Positions 25,367 to 36,933 of a DNA stretch of 64,000 nt are shown piece after piece. The DNA lies in the NCBI GenBank assembly GCA_022749755.1, contig CM040440.1:14867269-14931268 (forward strand), written 5' to 3'. The notes beneath the pieces were generated by a model. The model made no database searches, had not been told where the DNA came from, and worked only from the letters and a program-made list of their open reading frames with translations. A program made the translations under genes and the position numbers. The stretch is from Azadirachta indica (Eukaryota; Streptophyta; Magnoliopsida; Sapindales; Meliaceae). How positions within the stretch are numbered: the stretch's first letter is position 1; every line of letters starts with the position of its first letter.

Positions 25367-26760
25367 GATGCCAGAACTAATTAATTACCTGCACATATAA
25401 TAGTCAAAAAATTAGGCACACTATAAAATTTTTAGCTATTGCTAAGACTCCCCAAAATCAATAAACGAACAAATCACCAGGGAAGAAAAGATAGACAAAT
25501 CATAAAAAAATAGAGCTATCTAGAAAACAAGGTTACATACTCATTTAAGCTTAACGATATAACAAATTACTAGAAAAGAAAGGATAAACTTGACACCTAA
25601 AATAGCCATTCCAACTACAGAATTAACTGCATTATGTCACAACTCATTTACTAAGAGATTATTAATTAGATCTAGTTAACCACCGGTGACAGTTACATGT
25701 TAATGTATTAACTTAAGTGATTGAGTAAACATCAAAATTGATTAAACGAAAACCCATCAAATAGCTGGAACTGGAAGAGTGAATTTCACTGACAGATCAG
25801 TGCAGTAAGATCATTTATTAAGACAGATCTGAAGGACCAATCAACTGGAAAAGAAATGAAATAGAAAAGCTAAACCAAACCCACAAGAACTAGAAGAAGT
25901 CAAGCGGTTTAAACACAGGTGATATGCTAGGGGTGATCCCTAACTAATTGTAAAAGAGTGAACAAAAAATATCTAATACCAGAAACTACCGACATGTTAT
26001 ATATTTGTCACATGATATTGGGCCCCAAGTCTAGCAAACAACAGCCGTCCTAAGACGGCCCCACCCACTAAAGTCAGGAAAGGCAAAAGAGAGCACCAGA
26101 TCTTGCATTGCATTACACCAAACTAAGGGAAAGCAGAAGTGAAAAGTAAAACAATCTGATCTAGTCCTTTCCTTCAAACGCAAGAAAACATTTTTGATTA
26201 TTTCAATTGTAATCAGATTCAGATGTTTTTAAACAGTTGCATCAGTTACTACATGTAGCAATCAAACAAGAAGAAGCCTAAGACCAAACAAGAATATAGC
26301 TTCAAATTCAGGAAACTTTTGCTGCGCTAAGTAGAAATAAATAAACTGAAAAATTAAAATAAATTAAAATAAAAACACACAATCTGGAAAAAATGTCAGC
26401 AGGCAGAAGACAGAAGAATAGAAAATAACGCGAATAACAAGCCTTTACAATTATCTAAAAATAGTAAAACATATTTAACCAACACAAAGAAGTACACACG
26501 ATAGTATCAATAATCTAAAAATAGAAAAACAAAAGAGGAGCTCCAGCGATCTACCGATGAAGAAGAAGGAAACGTTAAAGAGGATCTGTAAAAGAGAGTG
26601 TTAGCAGTACCTCTTTTAAGTGTCAGAAAAAGGGATTCCACTCCAGATCTCTCTCTTAGAGACGAAGGAGAGAGAAGAACAAGAAGCAGACAGATAAGCT
26701 ATGCTAAGATAAGATGGTGGATAAAAGGATGTGCTACATCAACTGAGATCCCTCCATCAA
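25367..26760 (-). promoter_or_regulatory. Leader, 1.2 kb 5'UTR intron and core promoter of ERD3-like gene
   Basis: An acceptor (TGTGCAG at about 25395-25389) lies 22 bp upstream of the ATG, and a donor (AAAAGAG then GTACTG) at 26610. The implied intron is 25389-26610, with a first leader exon of about 26611-26740. A TATTTAAG motif lies at about 26771-26778. This is inferred from splice motifs and the pyrimidine- and AG-rich leader; no transcript evidence is available. Confidence 0.5.
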
Positions 26761-27599
26761 AACTCCCACCTTAAATAGCTCCCTTCTACTTCCTCGCCTT
26801 CTGTTCTGCCTTGCTGTCTCCTCCCTTTCTCTCTCTGTAGAATGTCCTTTTCTTTTCTTTACTTTTTGTTTTATTATTTATTTATTTAAAGTTGTCTGTC
26901 TTTGTTTCACACTCTCTTGTCTTCTCTCTAAAATCAATGTAAATTTGGTTTCCAAAAACGAACGCTGTATGATTTATCTTTTATACCGGGAGCTGCTGTA
27001 CAAATATACAGTATAGTCAGAAAAGACGATAAATATTTTTTATTATTTCATTATGGAAAGTGTTTTAACAATAGTTTTTGGAACCAATCACAATATGCCA
27101 CGTAACGTGGAACGAAAAAGTCTTCAATCCATGATAATAGACGTACAAAAATAAAAGTTAGCCTGAAGATTGGAACAAATTCCTAGAAGCCCAAAAATAT
27201 AAATATTTCTTTCGGGAACACAAACTTGGCTAAAATTCATCAAGATAAACTATTTTTAAGAAGTAGCCATTCGTACCATTTATTTCACAAATAAAAATCT
27301 ACTGCAAGTAGCGACAAATGCCAAAAATACAAAACCACGGGTCAAATTATTTAAAAGCAGCACTAGTTGGTCAAGTTCTTAAAAATAATAAATAAATTAA
27401 GGGGTAAAGTGTAACTTTTTAAAGTTATAGGGACAAAATATAATTAACGATTGGGTTGGTAATGCACAGTTTTCTTTTCATGTGATGATATTTAATCTTT
27501 CTTGTAATTTGCATATGAGATTCGAACTAAACAGTTAAATTATTAAATATGCTAAATTTCGAGATTATTATTATTTCTCTACTACATTTAGCTTATATG

Positions 27600-29107
27600 A
27601 CCCCAACTTTTATTCGAAGCTGGTTCTAATTCTCTTTGGCAACAAGTAATGGTAGAAGAATTCAAGACTCTTAAAAAATCAAATGCTTGGGATTTAGTTG
27701 ATCTCCACTAGATAAAATAGCAATTGATTACAAATAGATTTATAAAATCAAAATTAAATCTAATGGCTCCGTCGAAAGATACAAAACTAAACTTGTTGTC
27801 AAAATTTTCACACAAGAATACTGAATTGATTATAGAAAAACTTTTATACCAGTTATTCGTATGACTTTTGTGCGGTGTTTTATTGCTGTGGTGGTTATAC
27901 ATAAATGGATCTTGTTCCAAATAGACATCAAAAATATATTTCTTAATGATAATCTTTACGAAACTTTCTCTTACTTATCCTCATCCTTCATATAAGGTGT
28001 GCAAGTTTTGTCGTACCTTATATGGTCTCAAACAAACTCTTTGCACTTGATTCTCTAAGTTCAGTGCTACAATCTAATAGTATGGCTTGCATTCCAATTC
28101 TCATGATTTTGTTTTATTTATACATTGCACAGGACGTAGCAGCATTCTTTTAATACTATATGTGAATGATACAATTATTACTAGAAATGATCTTGATGAT
28201 ATATTTGATCTTAAAGCTTCTCTTGAACAATAATTTGAAATGAAAGATCTTGGCCATCTCACTTATTTCCTTAATCTTCAGGTGTTTTTGATATAAACGG
28301 ATATTATTTATCTCAAGCTAAATATGCATCTACTGGCCAAACTGGGTGGATTGATAATAAGATTACTTCTATGCCTTGAAAACCAAATGCTAGACTTACC
28401 CTATATGATAGGGTTTCACTCTCAAATGCTACACTTTATAGCCAAGTGGTTAATAGTCTAATATATCCTACAGTTATTCGTTCAGATATTTCTCGTATTG
28501 TTCATATTGTTAGTCTATATATGTTTACACCCTGCTCCACCTATTATATTGTCATTTTTCACATTCTTCATTATATTAGGGGTATTCTTTTTCACAGTTT
28601 ACATTTTTTTGCTGATCTAGTCTTCAGCTTTGAGCTTACTCTAACACAAATTGAGCTAGAGATTCCACTAATCGACACTCTACTATTGTCCTATGTGTCT
28701 TTTTAAGAGATTTTTATTTCCTCGAAATGTAAAAAGCAAACTATTGTTACACACTCCAATAGTGAGGCTGAACATCGAGCTCTTGTGAATACTATCTAGG
28801 AAATTATTTGGCTTTGATGGTTATTGAATGATATGGGTATTTCTTTCACAAAGCCTACATCTCTTTTTTGTAACAATCGTAGTGCTATCCAAATTATTCA
28901 TAATGACCTTTTTCATGAACATACTAAACATATTGAAACTAATTGTCATTTTATTCACCAACACATCGTCGAATGCCACATTACACTTTCTTTTTTTCTT
29001 TATGTTGATCACCCGATCAATATTTTTACAACATGTCATCTTACTGGCCTTTGGGAGACTTAATATGCAAAATTAAGCTTACTTCGCTATCTTGATTTTA
29101 AGGAGAA
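27600..29107 (+). mobile_element. Decayed Ty1/copia retrotransposon, pol remnant
   Basis: Recognisable pieces appear in order on the plus strand but in shifting frames: the start of reverse transcriptase (EEFKTLKKSNAWDLVDL near 27650-27710), an RT segment around 27760-27990, an RT end segment with a YVND-type catalytic box (28150-28180) and MKDLG (28240), then RNase H (SNSEAEHRAL near 28760; HEHTKHIETNCHF near 28915-28950). Several stops and frameshifts break it. The gag, protease and integrase parts and the 5' LTR are missing, so it is a 5'-truncated, dead copy. Confidence 0.85.
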
Positions 29108-29340
29108 TGTTAGAATATTGTTTATTGTTTTCTTTACATTGTATATTGTTTGGATTGTAGAGGTAGAGTTATGGGTAGAATGTTTTGTGAATAATAATTT
29201 GTATTAGATATGTTGAGTTGTTGATGTATTGAAATATGTGAGTGTTTTGTTTATTATTATTTCTAATCTATAAATAGCCTATAAATTGAACAAATTCAAT
29301 CAAGAATTGCAAACACATTTCTTCCCATTTCAGTTCAATT
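29108..29340 (+). mobile_element. 3' LTR of the copia relic
   Basis: It starts at TGTTAGAATATTG directly after a purine tract (AAGGAGAA), as expected for a polypurine tract and LTR boundary. A TATA-like TCTATAAATAG lies near 29269. The right end, around 29335-29340, is an estimate, because there is no 5' LTR to compare with. Confidence 0.65.
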
Positions 29341-29809
29341 GACAAAGTAAATATGAATAAATAAAATAAACCGGACCGTACCATAGAGTGACTTTATATT
29401 GGGAGTTTCCTTCTCAATAATGAGGAAGGGATGTAGTGGTTCATAGAGGAAGGAAAGTTGTTAGGGGTTTTGGTGTTGATGAAGAAGATTATAGGTGTCA
29501 ACTTGATCATCAGAAAAGTAGATAGTGAGGATAGAGTAAGAAGTTGACTTGTTCAAATTCAAAATTTAAAAACAATGCAAGTGATAACAGCCCTATTTCT
29601 TAAAATCCAACATTTTATTAAAAATAAATAAAAGAAATTATAAAAAAATATTATGAACCGCTTACTTTTTTCAGTCAGACAGAGCTAACTAATTCTAATT
29701 TTTAATTAAGGACTAATTTTCTATTTTAAAAGTTTAATGTAATTTAATTATGAATGAAACGTAGTACATGGCGCTTAGTGGAGACGCAAACACAATAATC
29801 TCTGCCGCA

Positions 29810-29867
29810 CCTCCACACACACACACCCACCACCCCCACACCCACCCCCCCCCCCCACCCCCACCCT
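29810..29867 (+). repeat. (CA)n and poly-C low-complexity tract
   Basis: CACACA repeats run into CCCACACCC and a run of C near 29845-29857. Strand asymmetry is extreme. Confidence 0.9.
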
Positions 29868-30139
29868 GTCGGCAATACAAATGGCACCCATATTTTGTAT
29901 TTTAAATTAAGAATATAAAATTTTTATAAATAGTGGGAATTAATTAATTAATTTTTTTGCATATTTTATTCGTTGATTTATAAATGTCTATGTAGAAGAC
30001 AATGAGATGACATGAGATGAGAAGACAAAAAAAATATGTTAAATATTGAATTTTCACATGGCTACCGTCTTCGGTCCCCCATTTGTTGTTGGCACTCTTT
30101 CGTCAAACATTAAACACCGACATTTTACATATAATAGCG

Positions 30140-30178
<39 letters not shown>
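30140..30178 (+). repeat. (TAA)13 microsatellite
   Basis: An uninterrupted TAA repeat; its complement (TTA)n occurs about 280 bp downstream. Confidence 0.95.
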
Positions 30179-30179
<1 letters not shown>

Positions 30180-30461
30180 ATATTTATAAACATTATATGT
30201 TATGTTATAAATTACCTTTTACCATTAATTCTAACTGTTTAGTTAAAATTTAATATATAAAAAATATATAGTTCTATATAAATGTATATAAAAAATTTTA
30301 GTTGTTAAAAATATACTTTAATTATAAAATGGTTATTCATGTGACAATTGTATGTGTTTGCTCACACGTCCGTCCAATTATCCATATTACCAATACATAT
30401 AGATGTAGAAAAAGCTGGATACCAACATGTTAATATATTATTTTTATTTTTCCGTGTGGAC

Positions 30462-30507
<46 letters not shown>

Positions 30508-30508
30508 G
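30462..30508 (+). repeat. (ATT)n microsatellite, about 15 units
   Basis: An uninterrupted ATT repeat, complementary to the tract at 30140-30178. Confidence 0.95.
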
Positions 30509-33500
30509 CGGCAAACAAGGCCCCTTGTATTTTACTTTCGAACAATTTACAGTAATTGTTATTGTAATATCAGGTAATAACTAATAAAATTAATTTTTGT
30601 CTCTCAACTATATCAAAATAATAATATGAACTATGAAATATTTTAATAATTTTAATAAATTTTATAATTTTAAAAATTAAACCATATTCTAATTGTTATA
30701 TATCTCTAATCATTTCATTCGTAATAATTAAATTTAAGTATTACGCTGAAATGATTAATTTGCGTAAGACATTGTGTTACCTGTATTATTTTAATAATAT
30801 GAGACAAAATATGATATTTTTTTAATTTATAATTTTTTAATTAATTTTTTTTAAATAAAATAAGAAGTAAAAGCCGACGCAACCAACTACCCACCGTCAG
30901 CGCTTATCACATTTATGATTAAACCTAACGTGCATCACTTGTTATTATTATTATTAAGGATACTGACAGTCAGGTCCCCTCTAATATGCTTCAATAATAA
31001 TTTAATCTAAAATTTGTAAAATTCTGGTCTATCCCGTTAATGAGGGAATTCGCTTTACAAAAACATCAATAATAATTAAATAAAATATGTTCAATAACCA
31101 AAGTATTGATACACCATCGCTATTAACAAAGAGAATGGTGTATGGTTTATTGTACACATAATTAAATTTCAAAATTTTCTATTTATGAAATAATGGTATT
31201 ATCAATGGTAGAGTTTTAAATGTTTATCAAATACAACAATTATTATAATAGACATCGTGATATTACTATTAAATATAATGAGTTATGACAACTTTATTAA
31301 ATATATTTTTTGATACTAACACTAAGAAAGGTGCGCCATCATTCTGCGATATTTACTGCAATAAACTCTCATCTACATTCCATTATCATTATTATTTATC
31401 TCATAATAAGTTAAAAAACTAAAATATTTTATGTTTGATAGTGTCAATACAAAATTAATTAGCCTAAATTACCATTGTCATGTTGAAGTATTGTATATTT
31501 TAACTTATTTATTATGTTAAAAGCTTTTTGTTTAAAACATTAGAAACTAACAGAAGAGCGCGATTGACATTATTTATAAAATAAAGGATATAGTCATAAA
31601 TTTGTCAAAACTAAGGGATCTAGGTGTCATTTGCCTTTAATAAGATGTTAATAGTCAAAAGGCTTGAAGATGGAAAAAGAGAAAGAGTAAAATAAAAAGA
31701 AATCCAATCACCGACATCTGACTTTATTCTTTGTTTCGGAAATGTCATCGTCGAGCATAACGATACAAATATTAATAAAGCCTCTAATTTAATTTAATTA
31801 TATATCCCACATACATAAAACCCTTTTTTTTTTTTTTTGTTTTTCTTCTTTTGACTTTGTCATAAGTGTACAACTTAGTATTAAGAGAGGTGTTGAATTT
31901 ATTTTTTTGTAAATTTAAATCATTTTTGGCAGTTAGAATTGAGTTTACCTGCTGATTTTATTGGAGAATAAATTAAGCAGAAATATTCGTACAGTCAACC
32001 CAAGTACCAACAAACTGTTCTGGAAGCAATGTTATTATTAGAAAGGTAGAGGAAGAAGAGAATGATCAACGAAGACATCAGATACCACGCGTTTTTCAGA
32101 ACTTACAGACAGCGGTATTGTTTATCAGAGTCTTAGAACATAATTCCTGTCATTTTTAATAGACATGCGTCGTGGAGTGGCACGTGCATCCCATGTGAGT
32201 CTAACAGTGAAAGAAAAAGCCAGCAATTCAATTCCTTAAATTATTCTAATAAGAAGGAAAGTGATTAGAAACATACCTACTTAAAATCATTTACAAGAGT
32301 AGAAACTATGTTGTCTTTACTTTCAAACTATTCATTCCTTTAAAGACTTTTCTTTAATATAACCACCTGAGCTCAAAAAGAATTCCCCGAATGGCAACAA
32401 CTTTCGTTACAAAAACATTGAATAAAAGAAAAGCCTCTTCATTAAGAATCCGGTTTAAGTGCTATTTCCAGAGAAGGCTGTGTAACAGCAACAGACCTAA
32501 CCCAAGCTTTGTGGTAATAACAAATCCAACAATTCAATCCAGCAACTGAGTTGCTTAAAGCAAATAAAAGCGATCACAAAAAATCCAGCAACTATCACCA
32601 GCAAACAGCAAACAATCCAAGACCAACAGAGTAAGCAGCAGTGCCAACAACTCTTCAACAAAGAATCCTGCAGATAGTATTTGTAGAGAAGGCAGTATTG
32701 GAACTACAAAGCAACCCGACAAATCATACAATAGAGTACACTTTAAAATCTTTTGTTAAGCAACAATCACTCAACACAAGAATTCAGCTAATATGCTGCA
32801 TCAAAAAGCAGCAGCTACACACACGCACAAGACCAAAGGCTTTTGAGCAAAAACAGAAACAGAAATTGAATGTTAAATATGAAATCAAAAGGCATTATGA
32901 TATTCAAAGAATCCTTACCAAAAGTTGCGGACATACATCAAACAAAATGCTGAGAAGCTATTTATTCATATTCAGTCTGCCATGTGATGCAATTGGAAAC
33001 CAGTAAACAAGAACTCAAAGACCGGAGAGCATGCCAATTGACAGTTGAAGATATGATTAACAATCATGTTTGTAGAAACTAACAATTCTAGAAACAGTTG
33101 GTCCACAAGGCATAGTAATTGGTACAAACCAAAGCCTAATCCCAACTCCATCCTTTTTAATTCTTTTGAATTAATCCCAATACCATTCTGCCTGTTTGAA
33201 TATGTAATAATAAAAATTGGGTTGAGGGCTTGGCCGTTCTGATTTAATCATGATTTCAGATTTACAACTTTAAATAGTAGTTTACAATATTACTCTTTTT
33301 TAAACTGTTACTTATTTTTAAAAGTTTTCTGTATATGATAAGATATGCTATCTAAAAACAGATGTACAAGATAATTACTGAACTCACTACTGTTTGAAAA
33401 CAAAAAGGGACAATCTACCAGAAAGGAAACTTTAAAAAAATGAAAACAACCTTCAACTAATAAGGGTAAATATCAGAAAAAGACCAGAACTCACTCCATT

Positions 33501-33784
33501 AAAGAAACAATTTAAAGATTCATAAACCCACAAGCAAATGACTACGGGAGTTTCGAGGAAACAAAACTTTATTTATTCATACCCTGCACAAAAAGGTTTA
33601 ATTCAAGTTCAGGAAGCATGACAGAGAAAAGCTGTATTTCCATAAGTTCAAAAAACAGGATGTTTGCTGTACAGAAAACCAGCTACCCCAGATTAAAACG
33701 GAGGGTTTAGAACACTAAACCCATGTACCTAATAAGATTTTTAACATACAGGCCAATTTGTACAGACTTCTGCCATTATTGTCT

Positions 33785-36608
33785 TCAAAAGCCACCAACC
33801 TGTTGCCTTGGAGAACCACCATACCTGGCAGGGGAAATGCCAATGCCACTGCTTCCATAAGCTGGAGGCGCAGCATTCATCCCAGGACAATCTCTTGCCC
33901 AATGTCCGGGCTTGTGGCATTTATAACATTCACCAGAACCAGCCCCGCCTGCTCCAGAGTACACATTATTGACATAACCTCCTCCAGTAGACCGTCCAGG
34001 CCCATTCATAATACTAGGACAATTCATAGAGCTATGTCCAGCAGCTCCACAACTGCCACAGCACTGCTGCACAGCAGATGTGCCAGCTGCAGGAAGCCTT
34101 GAACCATTGTACAGGCTTCCATATGGACCCATTTGATTTGCCAGTGATCCACATTCTGTACCAACATTGCTACTATTTCCCACATAGTTTGCAACTGCTG
34201 GTGCAGTTTGATTGATTCCAATATTCCCCTTTCCAGGGGGAATCATTCCAGGATTAGGAATTATACTTTCTGCTTTCAATGCGTAAGAAGCAGAATCACC
34301 AGATTTAAGCCTATCCATCAATTCCAAAAGAAACCTAGTTTCAGACAAATGATTATATCGTTCTGCCTTGACTACTGTTGACTTCACACGTTGTTCATCA
34401 CTGAACATTTCCTCCTTTACTTTCAACTTGAACAGATATTTGGTGAACGTAGCATTACGAATGATTTCTGAAAATTTGTCGTCATTTTGATTAACATACT
34501 TCAAGTAGTACAAATCTTTTGCAGATATACCCAAGATTTCCTCAGCAGCCTCTTGGAATGCAGTGACCCATGTTAAGCCAGTATGATCTTGTATCTGGAA
34601 CTGAAGTATGTACCTGTAGTCACATTCAACAATAGATTGATCACACCTATCACACTGCCACCTCCCGTCTCCATTGTTCATAACCTTTTTGTTGCATGGT
34701 CGATCCCCAATCATAATGGGACAAGCTGTATAACAAAAGTTGTCAAATTTTATGTATACAATAGTTGCACTGACTGTTATCCAATCTGGTTTTTCCTTAG
34801 TCCCCAGTCCCTCATCTTTTATTTGAGATACAGTCTTTCTGATATCCACCCTACCCATATTTGATGATTCCTTGGAAATTGAGACTGACCGGGTGTTCTT
34901 CCCTTCCTTTTCAAACCAATCCTTCAGCCTGTGAGCCTCAGGAAAATCAGGTTCTATAAATAGCTGACTTGCAGAGATAGTACCAACAGCCTTCCCATTA
35001 AAATCACTGACCCTACCTGCTTTCACAGCAAGGACTGGAAAAACTCCAGAATCACACATTTGTTGCAGTCTTTGTCCATCATCATTGCAGAAGTTCCCCC
35101 ATAAGGTTAATTCAACACTTCGGCCTGACTTGTCATTTAAATGGAGGGTTCTCTTCTGAGTTTCAGTACCATTTTTCCTCATTATTGAAGCTGCCGGACT
35201 AATAGACGATACCACACCAATTATATCAACAATACTGTTGTTCTCCATGCCTTCAATATCACTTATGGGACGGAAATGAAATTGTTGCCGTGGAATTGAA
35301 TTGTCATCCTCAAGGCAAGGCTGTATCATTGATGTCGTATCTAGAAAAATTTCAAGATCATTCTGAAGGTGGTTAAAGTTCTTTTGAGCAGGTTTTAAAC
35401 TTCCCCTGGATATCAAATAAATTTTACCTACTTCAACTTGGTGGTAGAATTGGTCAGCCACCGCATTAAAGCAGGTCACCCTGATTTCTCCCCCATCAGA
35501 GTCAAGAAGATCAAAATGGAAAACTTTCCCATCACCACGTTGGTTGTTATAGTGCCTAAGCTCTCCCTTGGATGTCACCCTTGCCTTGATAGTCCACTTG
35601 CCCTGATAGGGATTCAGAGCAGCAATCGGAATTATCCTGGAAGAAGCTTCAGTTTTAGCAACTGGTCCTCTGTTAGTGTACATTGAAGGTGGCTGAAAAT
35701 GGGCTGCTTGAGCTGCGCGATTGTAATTGCTTACATTAGGCTGGGGGAATTCCGGTCTAGAATTGGAAAAACTCATCTTCTTCTGATCAGTAAAGGACTC
35801 TGACCCAGCACCAACGTCAGGTTTAAAGTAATTGGGAGGTGTGTTTGTTGCACCACCTCTTGCCAAATCAGAATGGCTGGGATAAGAAGTACCATGGAAT
35901 TGATTCATTCTCGAGTTATGGTGTTGTAGAGGTGTTTCTCTCACATTTGATTTATCAACCGGCCCACCAAAAGATTGAGGAGTCCCAGCAACTAACCCTG
36001 ATTGATCACTGGAGGTTTGTGCAGGTACAGAGGAGGGTCTTTGTGCTGGAACAGGTTTTCCAATTGGATCACATTTATCAATTATCACCTCCAAATCCAT
36101 AACAATGACAATCCTGCCCCCATTGAGAAAAAAGACCAAGTATTTGTTTAACATACAAGCTACGGCAATACAAATCAGTGTTAAAACAAATAAAGGAAAA
36201 ATGAACTTCATAAGCAAAGCTTTGTGCATAGTTTCATATTCCCTTGAGAGCCAAATAAATCTAAAATGTAAAACTTTGATGATAAACAAATAAAAGAGTA
36301 TCTATTTCTTACATGCGGTTTTGGATGACGTTACAGGTGAATTTTGTCAATCTAACAACGGAACCAATCTGCAGGAGTCCAGATGTGACCAACTCATTCC
36401 TCTGAGTGGCAAGCATTCCTTGCTGAGTAAGCGACCCATCTGATAACACCATTCTGAACCTCTGCTGCTGCTGTTGTTGTTGTTGCTGCTGCTTAGAAAC
36501 AACAAGCTTTAATTCCATAACTTGAAGCACCGGCATCAAATGATTATCCGTCGTCACATCCCCTTTACAGATTAACGCTATGGCTCCTTCCGTCAAATTT
36601 ATCGCCAT
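33785..36608 (-). CDS. RPA1: Replication protein A 70 kDa subunit, zinc-knuckle type (RPA1C/E-like)
   Basis: Large subunit of the heterotrimeric single-stranded DNA-binding protein RPA, acting in nuclear replication, repair and recombination. Two exons, 36608-36313 and 36113-33785, join across a 199 bp intron (AT then G) and give 874 residues. Domain order: an N-terminal OB fold (residues 1 to about 105); a Ser/Pro/Gln-rich linker; DBD-A starting near 259 (RIIPIAALNPYQGKWTIKAR); DBD-B; DBD-C with a complete zinc ribbon (CPIMIGDRPC, then CDRC); and a Gly-rich tail with two CCHC knuckles, CGSCGAAGHSSMNC and CYKCHKPGHWARDC. The tail knuckles are typical of plant RPA1C and RPA1E, the forms tied to DNA repair. 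The N-terminal OB fold is interrupted by ten glutamines after VVSK (about residues 40-49), encoded by a mixed CAG/CAA run at about 36462-36491. RPA1C versus RPA1E is not settled by the sequence alone. Confidence 0.95.
36462..36491 (-). repeat. CAG/CAA repeat coding for ten Gln in RPA1
   Basis: Ten glutamine codons, mixed CAG and CAA on the minus strand, follow LKLVVSK and precede RFRMVLSDGS. It lies within the first exon and keeps the frame. Confidence 0.9.
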
Positions 36609-36933
36609 TCCAGTAACTGATATGTTTCTCTTATTTGATGGGAAAGTGAGTTAATTGCAGAGGAAGAGAAAGTTGAAATCTTTTTAAATAACCCTAACTA
36701 AGAGTCTAAAGCGCCATTTTAACATTTTGAGAGGGAAAACAAGAGGGGTCTAGGTTTTGGGACTTTTGGTCTTCGAATCAGAAGTCGCTTCTCTAGCCAC
36801 GTCTGCTATATTAGCGAAAATTACCGTTGCCCCCTCATTTTTGTCCTAATATGGTAATAACTATACAATCTTTTAGAAATATCAAAAAACTCTTCTTATG
36901 TTTTCCCAATTACCGTTTCAATATATTTTTAAA

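Larger units (their letters stand above)
29341..33550. other. AT-rich gene-free region
   Basis: No gene is seen over about 4.2 kb. It contains the simple repeats listed separately and the T-rich tract at about 31825-31839. The part from about 32380 to 33010 is less AT-rich and has one 121-codon ORF on the plus strand (32641-33006, starting from GTG) that resembles nothing I know; it may be chance. Confidence 0.4.

Noticed and set aside
27600..29340. An intact, active retrotransposon
   Set aside because: Multiple stops and frameshifts, missing gag to integrase and no 5' LTR show it is dead.
32641..33006. A 121-codon plus-strand ORF downstream of RPA1
   Set aside because: GTG start and an unfamiliar Gln/Lys/Thr-rich peptide. 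The region could be transcribed but gives no support for a protein.
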